A stretch of DNA of 64,000 nucleotides from Idiomarina fontislapidosi (GTDB taxonomy: Bacteria; Pseudomonadota; Gammaproteobacteria; Enterobacterales; Alteromonadaceae): assembly GCF_003226255.1 (NCBI RefSeq), contig NZ_QJST01000002.1:124001-188000 (forward strand), in the 5' to 3' direction. The translations under genes and the position numbers were made by a program. Below, in pieces: positions 55,891 through 64,000 of this stretch. The notes beneath the pieces were generated by a model. The model was not told where the DNA came from, did no database searches, and saw only the letters and a program-made list of their open reading frames with translations. Position 1 is the first letter of the stretch. Each line of letters opens with the position of its first letter.

Positions 55891-57360
55891 ATGCAATCCA
55901 TTCCAGAAGACAATAAAAAACAAACTTCTCAACCCACCTTCTACTGGCACGACTACGAAACGTGGGGGGCGCGGCCACTGATTGATAGGCCAGCGCAATT
56001 TGCCGGGATGCGCACTACGTTGGACTTCCAACCGGTGGGGCGTCCGTTAACCATTTATGCGCAACCGACGCCAGATTTTTTGCCGGATCCTGAAGCTGTA
56101 CTCATCACAGGGATTACTCCGCAATACGCGCTTAATCAAGGCGTTAATGAAGCCAACTTTGCACAAGCCATTGTGCAAGAGATGAGTCAGCCGAATACCA
56201 TTATCATTGGTTATAACAACATCCGATTTGATGACGAGGTAACGAGGTCACTGTGTTATCGCAATTTTTATGACCCTTATGCCCACACTTGGCAGAATGG
56301 CAACTCGCGTTGGGATCTAATCGACGTCGTACGCGCCTGTTATGCGCTGCGTCCCGAAGGTGTAAATTGGCCAGAAGATGCGGATGGTCGAGTGACCTTA
56401 CGACTTGAAAAGCTAACCCAAGCCAACGGGATTGCTCATGGACAAGCGCACGATGCAATGTCTGACGTACGAGCGACTATCGCGATGGCGCAACTTATTG
56501 CCGAAAAGCAACCCAAGCTATGGCAGTTCGCCCTGCAACACCGCCATAAGAATGATCTAATGAAGCTCATTAATTGGCAGCAGATTAAGCCGCTTGTACA
56601 TGTCTCGGGTCTATATGGTGCGGATAACTTTTTTGTGTCAGCAGTGCTACCCATTGGTTTTCATGCTCAACGTGCCAATGCACTGATCGCTTGGGATCTG
56701 CGCATCAATCCGGCGGATTTTGCGGACTACTCGACGGAGCAATTACGAGACTTGTTGTTTACTTCCCGTCAACAACACGCGAACAACGGAACCCAACGAC
56801 CTGGAGCAACACAGATTACGCTTAATCGTTGCCCATTCCTAGCGCCGCTGGCAACGCTGACAGAGGAAGCGCAACAGCGTACCCAAATCGATTTGACCAC
56901 GCTGAGTGAACGAACCCAGTGGTTAGTTCAAAACAGTGATTTCCGTGATCGTATCATGGCAATATTTGATAATGCCTCGGATCGCAGTGAACAACCGATG
57001 TTAGACGTTGACCAGCGCTTATACGACGGTTTCTTTGACGCACAAGATAAGCAGAACTTGCAGATGATTCGTTCGATGAAGCCGGAGCAGTTAGCCGGCG
57101 TCGAACTCAACACTCAAGATAATCGCCTACCCGAGCTATTATTTCGTTACCGTGCACGTAATTATCCAGCGACATTAGACCAAAATGAGCTCCAGCGCTG
57201 GCAACAATTTTGTCGACAACGCCTCACCGAACCAAGCAATGGACAACTTTCGATTACCGAGTTTGCAGAAAAGCTTGAAGGTTTGGCTCAGCAGTATCAG
57301 GATAATAAACATCGCATGCAGCTGCTGAAATCACTTTATGACTACGCGCAAGGGCTTTGA
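55891..57360 (+). CDS. sbcB: Exodeoxyribonuclease I
   Basis: 3'-5' single-strand DNA exonuclease used in recombination and mismatch repair. 489 residues (E. coli 475). The DEDDh catalytic set is visible: HDYETWG, YNNIRFDDEVTRS and AHDAMSDVRATIAMA. RYDPYAHTW-like NFYDPYAHTWQNGNSRWDL is diagnostic of ExoI. The C-terminal SH3-like and helical parts follow. Its last 23 bases overlap the start of the GMC gene. Confidence 0.95.
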   Translation: MQSIPEDNKKQTSQPTFYWHDYETWGARPLIDRPAQFAGMRTTLDFQPVGRPLTIYAQPTPDFLPDPEAVLITGITPQYALNQGVNEANFAQAIVQEMSQPNTIIIGYNNIRFDDEVTRSLCYRNFYDPYAHTWQNGNSRWDLIDVVRACYALRPEGVNWPEDADGRVTLRLEKLTQANGIAHGQAHDAMSDVRATIAMAQLIAEKQPKLWQFALQHRHKNDLMKLINWQQIKPLVHVSGLYGADNFFVSAVLPIGFHAQRANALIAWDLRINPADFADYSTEQLRDLLFTSRQQHANNGTQRPGATQITLNRCPFLAPLATLTEEAQQRTQIDLTTLSERTQWLVQNSDFRDRIMAIFDNASDRSEQPMLDVDQRLYDGFFDAQDKQNLQMIRSMKPEQLAGVELNTQDNRLPELLFRYRARNYPATLDQNELQRWQQFCRQRLTEPSNGQLSITEFAEKLEGLAQQYQDNKHRMQLLKSLYDYAQGL

Positions 57361-58960
57361 ACATAGTTTTGACTATATTATCGTGGGTGGCGGCTCGGCG
57401 GGCTGTGTGCTCGCAAATCGGCTCAGTGAAAATAATCAGTTTCGCGTATTGCTAATAGAAGCTGGGCGTAAACCGCCCGGCTTTTTTTCGACCATGCCAT
57501 CGGGCTTTGCTCGCTTCATTCACAGCCCTACCTTCAATTGGCTCTATCGTGGACAAAGTTACGCAAAACAAACGACCTATACTCCCCGAGGTAAGGGCTT
57601 AGGTGGTTCGAGTGCGATTAATGCAATGATTTACTGCCGCGGCAGCCAAGACGACTACCAACGCTGGGCTGAAGCAGCTGGCCGAGAGTGGGGTTATTCA
57701 GCGTTACTCCCCTACTTCAAAAAGTCCGAGGCCAATCAACGCGGGGCGAGCTACTTCCACGGCGATCAAGGCCCACTGAAAGTGAGTGATAAAGTCCCCT
57801 ATTATCCCGTCTGCCGTGCGTTCGTCGAAGCCTGCCAAGAACTCGGACTGCCATACAACAGTGACTTTAATGGTGACACGCTAACAGGTGCGGGTCCATT
57901 TCAATTCACCATGGCGAATGGTGAGCGCTGTAGCACCTATCGCGCCTACTTAAAGCCGATACTTGCACGGCCTAATCTAACCGTTTTGTCCGGTTACGAT
58001 GTCCGACGCGTATTGTTTGAGGGCACCACAGCACAAGGCGTTGAAGCCACATGTAACGGGCAGTATCAGCATTTTTACGCACGCCGCGAGGTTATTTTGG
58101 CAGCGGGGTCTCTAGCATCGCCGGTTATTCTACAGCGTTCAGGGGTGGGTCCGAGCGACGACCTGAAATCGGCACAAATCCCAGTGATATATCACGCGCC
58201 GGAGGTCGGTGAAAATCTTGCCGAACACGCGGATATTTGCATACATGTGAAGAATAAAAAGCGCAACGGTCTTACGCTAACACCTTGGGGATTATTGAAA
58301 CTACTGCCCGCGTTTTTGTACTACCTAATCAATAAAAACGGACAATTAAGCCATTCATTGGCTGAGGTCGGTGCCTTCTTTGATGTCGACAAGGGTGACT
58401 GGGCAAATGATAACGAACCTCGGTTTCAGTGCCACGTACTTCCCGTGATGTTCAAAGATTCGGGCTATAATTGGTGGCCGACACTCACGCATGGTTTTAG
58501 TATCCATGTCTGTCTGCTACGTCCCGAATCAAAAGGACGCGTACAGCTTAATCCGAGTGCCCCTGATGATAAGCCGCTCATCGACTACCGTTTCTTCAGC
58601 AACCCTAATGATCTGGTGGCTTTAACAGCTGCAGTTAAAAAAGTATGTACGCTGCTCAACGCTCAAGCGCTAAAACCCTTTGTTGGGAAGCGACTATTTC
58701 CGAAACCTTTTGCGAAAGACCACGAACTCGCGCAACAGATTACCGAAGCAATCGGCCTCATCTATCACCCCGTAGGCACATGCCGCATGGGCGAGGACCA
58801 CAACGCTGTGGTTGACCCACAGTGCCGAGTGCGCGGTGTAAGCCGATTACGGGTGATTGATGCGTCGATTATGCCGACACCGATCAGTGGAAATACCAAT
58901 GCGCCCACGATCGCTATAGCTGAAAAAGGCGCCGGCTTGATTAAAGCCGACGCCTTTTGA
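57338..58960 (+). CDS. GMC-family FAD oxidoreductase (choline/alcohol dehydrogenase-like)
   Basis: 540-residue flavoprotein of the glucose-methanol-choline family. FAD motif DYIIVGGGSAGCVLANRLSE (12-31), second signature GKGLGGSSAINAMIYCRG, C-terminal catalytic region YHPVGTCRMG and the closing SGNTNAPTIAIAEKGA. It resembles BetA and AlkJ-type alcohol dehydrogenases, but no betB, betI or betT is nearby, so choline is unlikely to be the substrate. Its start lies inside the sbcB end with a poor ribosome-binding site, implying coupling. Its 3' end is convergent with the MMPL transporter gene, with a terminator between. Confidence 0.88.
   Translation: MTTRKGFEHSFDYIIVGGGSAGCVLANRLSENNQFRVLLIEAGRKPPGFFSTMPSGFARFIHSPTFNWLYRGQSYAKQTTYTPRGKGLGGSSAINAMIYCRGSQDDYQRWAEAAGREWGYSALLPYFKKSEANQRGASYFHGDQGPLKVSDKVPYYPVCRAFVEACQELGLPYNSDFNGDTLTGAGPFQFTMANGERCSTYRAYLKPILARPNLTVLSGYDVRRVLFEGTTAQGVEATCNGQYQHFYARREVILAAGSLASPVILQRSGVGPSDDLKSAQIPVIYHAPEVGENLAEHADICIHVKNKKRNGLTLTPWGLLKLLPAFLYYLINKNGQLSHSLAEVGAFFDVDKGDWANDNEPRFQCHVLPVMFKDSGYNWWPTLTHGFSIHVCLLRPESKGRVQLNPSAPDDKPLIDYRFFSNPNDLVALTAAVKKVCTLLNAQALKPFVGKRLFPKPFAKDHELAQQITEAIGLIYHPVGTCRMGEDHNAVVDPQCRVRGVSRLRVIDASIMPTPISGNTNAPTIAIAEKGAGLIKADAF
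58924..58958. terminator. Terminator hairpin inside the 3' end of the GMC gene
   Basis: Stem AAAAGGCG + CGGCTT / AAGCCG + CGCCTTTT with one internal mismatch, ending in T4 that merges with the TGA stop codon of the GMC gene. The A-run on the left makes it usable for the convergent transporter gene as well. Confidence 0.82.
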
Positions 58961-58983
58961 CTAGGTAGGTTGATTATACAAAT

Positions 58984-61317
58984 CTATTTTTGGTGCAGCT
59001 TACCGACCTTAAACAGACGTGCCAACGCAGGTATCAAGATGAGCGCACCAAGCATGTTCCAAAGGAACATAAAGGTGAGCAAAATACCCATATCGGCTTG
59101 GAACTTAATCGGTGAGAAGATCCACGTCGCGACACCAATCGCTAGCGTCAATCCAGTAAAGCCAACCGCTTTACCCGTATTCTCAAGTGCATACCGATAG
59201 GTAGCCGGCAGATCCATACCACGCTGCAAACCTTCCTTAACCTTACTGTAAATATAGATGCCGTAATCGACACCAATACCGACACCGAGCGCAATAACTG
59301 GCAAGGTCGCAACTTTAATGCCTATCCCTAGCACCGCCATTAACCCTTGACTCATGACCGTTGTAAACGCCAGTGGCAAGACGATACAGGCGACTGTGCG
59401 TAGGCTTCTAAAGGTCACTAAACAGAGGAAGATGACCACACCGTAAACCCACAGCAACATTTTGTTCTGTGCGCTTTCAATAACAGAGTTTGTCGCCGCT
59501 TCAATACCTGAGTTGCCTGCTGCCATCAGCAGATCAATACCTTCTTTTTGGTAGTTCTGCTTAAATGACTCCACCGAGGCGACCACATTTTTCAGCGTCT
59601 CAGCTTTGTGGTCATCAAGATAAATGATAATCGGCGCCATCGAACAATCGTTATTAATTAAGCCATCAGGGATACGGCTCAACGATGCATTGGTAACAAA
59701 CTGGTTACGGTTTAAGGTGAACCATTTTAAATTACCTTCGTTAATGGCAAACATACCCATTTTGGACACATACACAATCGATTTTACGTCTTGTACACCG
59801 TTGGTGTTTTGCATGTGCCAACTAAAGCGGTCCATAAACTCGAGGTTATTGTACGCGATACATTGCTGCGGTTCGGTCGCAGCCATAACCACAAAAATAT
59901 CGGTACTTGAGCTGTAGTTATCGACAATATAGGCATTATCGAGGTTATAACGGCTATCTGGACGTAACTCGGGTGAGCCTTTATCCAAGTCACCAATCTG
60001 CATTTGCTGACCGTAGTATAAACCCCACGCCAACAATACCACGGCAACGCCTAAGGCACTGTATGCCCATTTTGGCTGTGCAAACTTCTCAAAGGTACGT
60101 ACAACTACGTGTTTTTCGCTTTCCGCTTTACGATGATGCTCGACACCGCTATCTGATACGCCGAAATACGACATCAAAATCGGTAACAAGCCCAAGTTCG
60201 TCAGTACCACCACGGCAACACCGATACTCGCTGCAATCGCAAGCTCTTTAATAACGGCGATATCGATAACCATCAGTGTGGTGAAACCAATCGCATCACT
60301 TGCCAGTGCCGTGAGACCGGCGATATACAAACTACGGAATGCGAGTTTCGACGCCTCAAAGTTACTAAATCCGTGCGTGCGGTTGTAGCCGATGGCATTA
60401 ATAATTTGCACGCCATGGGATACACCAATCGCAAAGACTAAGAATGGCACCAACATCGAGTAAGGATTAATACCACTGCCAATGAGGTCGATGATACCCA
60501 ACTGCCAGATCACCGCGATAATGGAACACCCTAAAACCGTGAAAGTACTGCGCCAACAACGGCTGTACACATAGAGCATCGCCAAGGTAATTAGGATTGC
60601 TAGCAAGAAGAACAAGCCAACTTGCTCAGCACCATCAATCAAATCACCGATCAGTTTGGCGAACCCAGTGATGTGAATACCAATCTCTTCACTTTGATAC
60701 TTATCACGAATTAATGTTTCTAAGCGCTCAGAAAACTCACCGTAATCAAGTTTAGCGCCTGTCTCAGGGTTCACCTCATCAAGGGGGACATAAATGATGG
60801 TTGATTCAAAGTTATTCGCAACCAGGTTACCCACCTCACCGGAGCGAAGCACATTCTCGCGTAACTGCGCGATTGAGTCCTCTCCACCGTCATAACCATC
60901 GGGAACAACAGGTCCCCCAACAAAGCCCTCTTCGGTGACTTCCATCCAGCGTACGTTGGGAGTCCATAGACTCCGCAAACCTGACCGGTTTACACCAGGA
61001 ATATAGAAGACTTCATCAGTAATTTGCTTCACTGTCTCTTGAAACTCAGGGTTAAAAATATCCCCCTGTTTATTCTCAACAGCGATACGCACGACATTAC
61101 CGAGGCTCGACAGATCCTTTTGATATTCAAAATAATTTTGAATAAACGGATGCTGTGTTGGAATCATCTTGGTAAATGAGGCATCTGGACGCACTTGTAC
61201 GGCGTTGTAACCCAACGCAAGCGTCACTGCGGCAAATAGAAATAGCCAGCCAAGACGAAATTTAAATAATGCCTGTTCGAGTAAAGAGGGTTTTTTATTT
61301 TCGATATTGTTATCCAC
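58984..61317 (-). CDS. RND superfamily transporter, MMPL type
   Basis: 777-residue inner-membrane protein in the MMPL/HpnN-like branch of the RND superfamily, half as long as AcrB-type pumps' trimer subunits. Layout: membrane helix 1 (about 19-38), a periplasmic domain (about 40-225), helices 2-6 (about 226-385, with LVFAIGVSHGVQIINAI), helix 7 near 410-428, a second periplasmic domain (about 430-620) and helices 8-12 (about 622-770, with GVGIGVDYGIYIYSKV). The family exports lipids, hopanoids or other hydrophobic compounds. The YCF48-type gene lies one base upstream, so the two are surely co-transcribed. Confidence 0.92.
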   Translation of the reverse strand: MDNNIENKKPSLLEQALFKFRLGWLFLFAAVTLALGYNAVQVRPDASFTKMIPTQHPFIQNYFEYQKDLSSLGNVVRIAVENKQGDIFNPEFQETVKQITDEVFYIPGVNRSGLRSLWTPNVRWMEVTEEGFVGGPVVPDGYDGGEDSIAQLRENVLRSGEVGNLVANNFESTIIYVPLDEVNPETGAKLDYGEFSERLETLIRDKYQSEEIGIHITGFAKLIGDLIDGAEQVGLFFLLAILITLAMLYVYSRCWRSTFTVLGCSIIAVIWQLGIIDLIGSGINPYSMLVPFLVFAIGVSHGVQIINAIGYNRTHGFSNFEASKLAFRSLYIAGLTALASDAIGFTTLMVIDIAVIKELAIAASIGVAVVVLTNLGLLPILMSYFGVSDSGVEHHRKAESEKHVVVRTFEKFAQPKWAYSALGVAVVLLAWGLYYGQQMQIGDLDKGSPELRPDSRYNLDNAYIVDNYSSSTDIFVVMAATEPQQCIAYNNLEFMDRFSWHMQNTNGVQDVKSIVYVSKMGMFAINEGNLKWFTLNRNQFVTNASLSRIPDGLINNDCSMAPIIIYLDDHKAETLKNVVASVESFKQNYQKEGIDLLMAAGNSGIEAATNSVIESAQNKMLLWVYGVVIFLCLVTFRSLRTVACIVLPLAFTTVMSQGLMAVLGIGIKVATLPVIALGVGIGVDYGIYIYSKVKEGLQRGMDLPATYRYALENTGKAVGFTGLTLAIGVATWIFSPIKFQADMGILLTFMFLWNMLGALILIPALARLFKVGKLHQK

Positions 61318-61318
61318 G

Positions 61319-62491
61319 CTACTCTAGCCCCTTTTCCGCTGTTTCACTGTCGGTTGATTTCGCCGGCCAGTAATAAATGCCCGAGCGGCTGGTGAGCACT
61401 TTCTCACCGTTAAATTCAACCATATCGCCGAATACAGCACTACTTGGATGTGTGTGTTCAGTCACTTCTAACTCCGGTGAAATTTCGAGAATCACACCCG
61501 AGTTGCCAACGATCCACTGAGTCCCGTTGCTGTCGCCATAGCCACTCATTAAGTTGGCATCAGCTGGACTTTCAACGTTGTCGTAACGCGCACCGAGATC
61601 ATCGGATACAAAAATATTGCCACGCAAACCATACGTCCATAATCGACCTTGGTTATCAAAGTGCGCACCAAACAGAGAACCATCATAAGGGGGTGCTACA
61701 GAACGCCAAGACTCGCCGTTATCTTGACTCGCGTAAGCGGTTCCCGCCTCACCTGCGATAAAGACAGTGTTGTTGTAGCTCGCAATGGCATTTAAGTGAA
61801 AACCATTCGGGTTATCTAACCGATCACTAATAAGCGACCACGTTTCGCCCTTGTCTTGGCTCAGCAGTAGTGTGTTATACGCGCCCACCGCAAGAATATT
61901 GCCGTTCGCCAAGATTTTAATATCGAGTAGCGGCTTTGATGGCCCCGTTTCTTGCTTTGCACGTTGCGCGTTCTCCAAATAGAAGTTGGCGTCGTCAAGC
62001 GCCCACTGCAAGTCACCGGATTCATCACCGTCCTCAGCTATTTGCTGCTCCAGTTCAGTGATGCGTTGCTGGTAAAATTTAATTTCTAAATCCAGTAAGT
62101 CAAAACCATCGAACACACGTTGCCAGCTATCACCGGCATCCGTTGTCTTAAGGATCACCCCATGGTGGCCAGCCGCATAACCGACAGTATCGGATTCAAA
62201 GTCAATACTGGTCATTAACACACTGGTCGGAACATTAGCCTGCTGCCATGTGTTACTATCTATTTCACGAGTAATGATATTGCCATGTGAACCAACCGCA
62301 ATCAGGCGATTGGTCAATTTAGCCGTTGCAATAAGCGGGTTTTTTATAATTAGTTCGCTGCTTGCTTGCATTGCCGGCGCGTAAATCACATCAAATCCTT
62401 GCTGCGACGACACATCGGTTTCTTGTGCGAATGCAAAAGTGCTCAAAACCCCACTGAGCAGCAACCCAAAACGGGTTGGGGACAGACGCAT
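61319..62491 (-). CDS. Secreted YCF48/BNR-type beta-propeller protein
   Basis: 390 residues with a signal peptide (1-22, cleavage after AFA). The mature part repeats propeller blades of the BNR/YCF48 kind, such as LLSQDKGETWSLISD, AYASQDNGESWRSV and FVSDDLGARYDNV, with a predicted coiled segment near residues 130-165 (LEIKFYQQRITELEQQIAEDG). YCF48/HCF136 helps photosystem II assembly in cyanobacteria and plants; in non-phototrophs its relatives are of unknown function and co-occur with MMPL transporters and DUF1329/DUF1302 proteins. TAGGAGGT precedes the ATG. Confidence 0.88.
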   Translation of the reverse strand: MRLSPTRFGLLLSGVLSTFAFAQETDVSSQQGFDVIYAPAMQASSELIIKNPLIATAKLTNRLIAVGSHGNIITREIDSNTWQQANVPTSVLMTSIDFESDTVGYAAGHHGVILKTTDAGDSWQRVFDGFDLLDLEIKFYQQRITELEQQIAEDGDESGDLQWALDDANFYLENAQRAKQETGPSKPLLDIKILANGNILAVGAYNTLLLSQDKGETWSLISDRLDNPNGFHLNAIASYNNTVFIAGEAGTAYASQDNGESWRSVAPPYDGSLFGAHFDNQGRLWTYGLRGNIFVSDDLGARYDNVESPADANLMSGYGDSNGTQWIVGNSGVILEISPELEVTEHTHPSSAVFGDMVEFNGEKVLTSRSGIYYWPAKSTDSETAEKGLE

Positions 62492-62522
62492 GGAACCTCC
62501 TAAACGAAAAAAATGTCTTAGA

Positions 62523-62550
62523 ATTGTATAAGGTTATATTCATTTGAAAA
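62523..62550 (-). promoter_or_regulatory. Candidate promoter for the YCF48-MMPL operon
   Basis: On the minus strand TTTTCA (62550-62545), 16 bases, TACAAT (62528-62523), about 30 bases before the YCF48 start. The 162-base gap also serves the divergent DUF1329 gene, whose promoter I could not place with confidence. Confidence 0.5.
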
Positions 62551-62653
62551 CCTTTTTCGCATATTTTCCTGCTTTTTTTAGTGAAACTATTGTCTTACAG
62601 GTCTAACCTCTGGCAAAGTGATGAACGAAAGTAGAACAACAAGGAAATTACCC

Positions 62654-64000
62654 ATGAATAAACTGATGCTTAAAGCGGGTGTATTCGCCCTATCAGTTAT
62701 CTCCGCAAGCGTAATGGCAAAGGTCACCCCTGACCAAGCTGACCGCTTAGGAAAGGATTTAACGCCGATTGGTGCTGAAAAAGCCGGTAATGCAGACGGT
62801 TCAATTCCTGCTTGGGATGGTGGTTATTCTGATGCAAGCGTTGAGATTGTGCGCGGCACAGACCCGTTCGCAAGTGACCAACCGCTGTTTACTATTACCC
62901 ACGACAACCTCGATCAATATAAAGACAACCTGACGCCAGGTCAGATTGCGATGTTCGATAAGTACGATGATTACAAAATGATCGTCTATCCGACACGTCG
63001 TTCTGCAACCTACCCTGACTCACTGTGGCCAAAAATTAAAAAGAACGCAGAAAACGCTGAGTTAGTAGCAGGCGGCAACGGTATCCAAAACTTTGAAGTC
63101 ACAACCATTCCGTTCCCCATTCCAGAAACGGGTGTTGAGGCAGTATGGAACCATATCACGCGTTTCCGCGGCGGTAAGGTATCGCGTAACGTGGCGCAGT
63201 TCCCTGTACTGGCCAGTGGCGACTTCGTTCCTGTTGAGTTAAAAGAGACGTTGGTATTCCCAGAGTACCTTGAATCAGGTCGTGGTCCAGATGACGACAA
63301 CATTCTGTTCTATTTCTTGCAAGAAGTAGAAGCGCCTGCACGTTTAACAGGTACCGTGTTGTTGGTTCACGAAACGATCAACCAGGTTAAAGAAGGTCGT
63401 CGCGCTTGGATTTATAACGCAGGTCAGCGTCGCGTGCGTCGTGCACCTAACGTAGCCTATGACGGTCCGGGTACAGCAGCAGACGGTCTACGTACTTCTG
63501 ATAACCTAGATATGTATAACGGCGCTCCAGATAAGTACAACTGGGATTTGAAGGGTAAAAAGGAAATCTATATTCCTTATAATAACTTCAAGATCATGGA
63601 TCCTGAGCTCGATTATGATGAAATCATCCAAGCGGGCCACATGAACCAAGACCTGATTCGTTATGAAAAGCACCGCGTTTGGGTTGTCGAAGGTACATTG
63701 AAAGATGGCGAACGCCATATCTACTCAAAACGTACTATGTATCTTGATGAAGACACGTGGACAGCGTCTATCATTGACCACTATGATGGTCGTGGTGAAC
63801 TCTGGCGCGTCGGTGAAGCGCTTAACACCCAGTTCTATAATCAAGACGTGCCTTGGATGGCTGCGGAAGCACTCTACGACCTTAACTCAGGTCGCTACAT
63901 TTCGCTGGGCCTAGGTAACGAAGAAAGTGAATATATGGATTGGGATATTGAGCCAAACCGTAACGATTTCACTACCAATGCATTACGTCGTACTGGCTTC
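62654..64000 (+). CDS. DUF1329 family exported protein, partial
   Basis: 449 codons are visible before the window ends; family members are about 450-460 residues, so little is missing. Signal peptide 1-22 (cleavage after VMA), then TPDQADRLGKDLTPIGAEKAGN and IPAWDGGY, the N-terminal DUF1329 signature, and the RRAWIYNAGQRRVRRAPNVAYD and KIYIPYNNFK-like (EIYIPYNNFKIMDPEL) blocks. DUF1329 proteins have a LolA/LolB-like fold and are thought to lie in the periplasm or outer membrane. AAGGA is 8 bases before the ATG. Divergent from the YCF48-MMPL operon; a DUF1302 gene often lies next in other genomes and may follow outside the window. Confidence 0.93.
   Translation, partial: MNKLMLKAGVFALSVISASVMAKVTPDQADRLGKDLTPIGAEKAGNADGSIPAWDGGYSDASVEIVRGTDPFASDQPLFTITHDNLDQYKDNLTPGQIAMFDKYDDYKMIVYPTRRSATYPDSLWPKIKKNAENAELVAGGNGIQNFEVTTIPFPIPETGVEAVWNHITRFRGGKVSRNVAQFPVLASGDFVPVELKETLVFPEYLESGRGPDDDNILFYFLQEVEAPARLTGTVLLVHETINQVKEGRRAWIYNAGQRRVRRAPNVAYDGPGTAADGLRTSDNLDMYNGAPDKYNWDLKGKKEIYIPYNNFKIMDPELDYDEIIQAGHMNQDLIRYEKHRVWVVEGTLKDGERHIYSKRTMYLDEDTWTASIIDHYDGRGELWRVGEALNTQFYNQDVPWMAAEALYDLNSGRYISLGLGNEESEYMDWDIEPNRNDFTTNALRRTGF

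Noticed and set aside
1-64000. tRNA, rRNA, CRISPR, insertion sequence, prophage or defence island
   Set aside because: No cloverleaf with CCA end, no spaced direct repeats, no transposase or integrase, and no recognisable defence gene was seen on either strand.

Overview
The window is a stretch of bacterial core chromosome with very high coding density, short intergenic gaps and no rRNA, tRNA, insertion sequence, prophage or CRISPR array that I can see. Gene content and order point to a free-living, probably marine gammaproteobacterium: bioA|bioBFCD divergent, yceD-rpmF-plsX-fabHDG-acpP-pabC-mltG-tmk-holB-tatD, gyrA-serC-hisC-aroA-cmk-rpsA-ihfB-lapAB-pyrF, and ubiG-HAD-nrdA-nrdB-fdx-grxA. The ubiG/gyrA/nrdAB grouping recalls Alteromonadales and relatives. 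The MupP-like gene beside ubiG and the MMPL/YCF48/DUF1329 cluster recall Pseudomonas-like and marine oligotroph lineages. I do not assign a genus.

Layout. Positions 1-3870: a cut-off DUF1338 gene downstream of a class II DAHP synthase, the HtpX membrane protease, and divergent dipeptidase PepE. 3859-8877: biotin cluster (bioD, bioC, bioF, bioB on the minus strand, bioA divergent), with a good promoter and a weak BirA-like dyad in the shared gap. 8870-15744: small membrane protein, asnS, a YdjA-like nitroreductase, sppA, ansA and a sodium:neurotransmitter-symporter family transporter. 15772-17259: a stand-alone 2-methylcitrate dehydratase (prpD) behind a structured leader containing an intrinsic terminator. 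17553-29107: an almost unbroken minus-strand block for DNA replication accessories, murein processing, fatty acid synthesis, L32 and rRNA pseudouridylation. 29108-32638: long structured leader and gene for RNase E. 32705-44427: minus-strand block with a ComEA-like protein, pyrF, lapB, lapA, ihfB, rpsA, cmk, aroA, hisC, serC and gyrA. 44578-50444: plus-strand ubiG, a MupP-like phosphatase and a complete class Ia ribonucleotide reductase supply module with two NrdR boxes. 50478-58960: hrpA, a periplasmic N-terminal-nucleophile asparaginase, a small orphan gene, exonuclease I and a GMC oxidoreductase. 58984-64000: an MMPL/RND transporter, a secreted YCF48-type beta-propeller and, divergently, a secreted DUF1329 protein cut by the window end.

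The genes mostly act in housekeeping pathways: biotin made by bioABFCD feeds the carboxylase upstream of the fab genes; NrdAB with ferredoxin and glutaredoxin supplies dNTPs; aroA, the DAHP synthase, hisC and serC cover aromatic, histidine and serine synthesis. The least understood part is the right end (GMC oxidoreductase, MMPL transporter, YCF48 protein, DUF1329), which looks like an envelope transport or lipid-handling module.

No unmistakable new defence or mobile system is visible. The most interesting signals are regulatory: a terminator plus nested inverted repeats in front of prpD, hairpins placed on or next to stop codons at several loci, two NrdR boxes about four helical turns apart next to an 18-bp perfect palindrome, the structured rne and rpsA leaders, and a very divergent PilZ-position protein. 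All structures were found by eye; no folding, alignment or database search was run.
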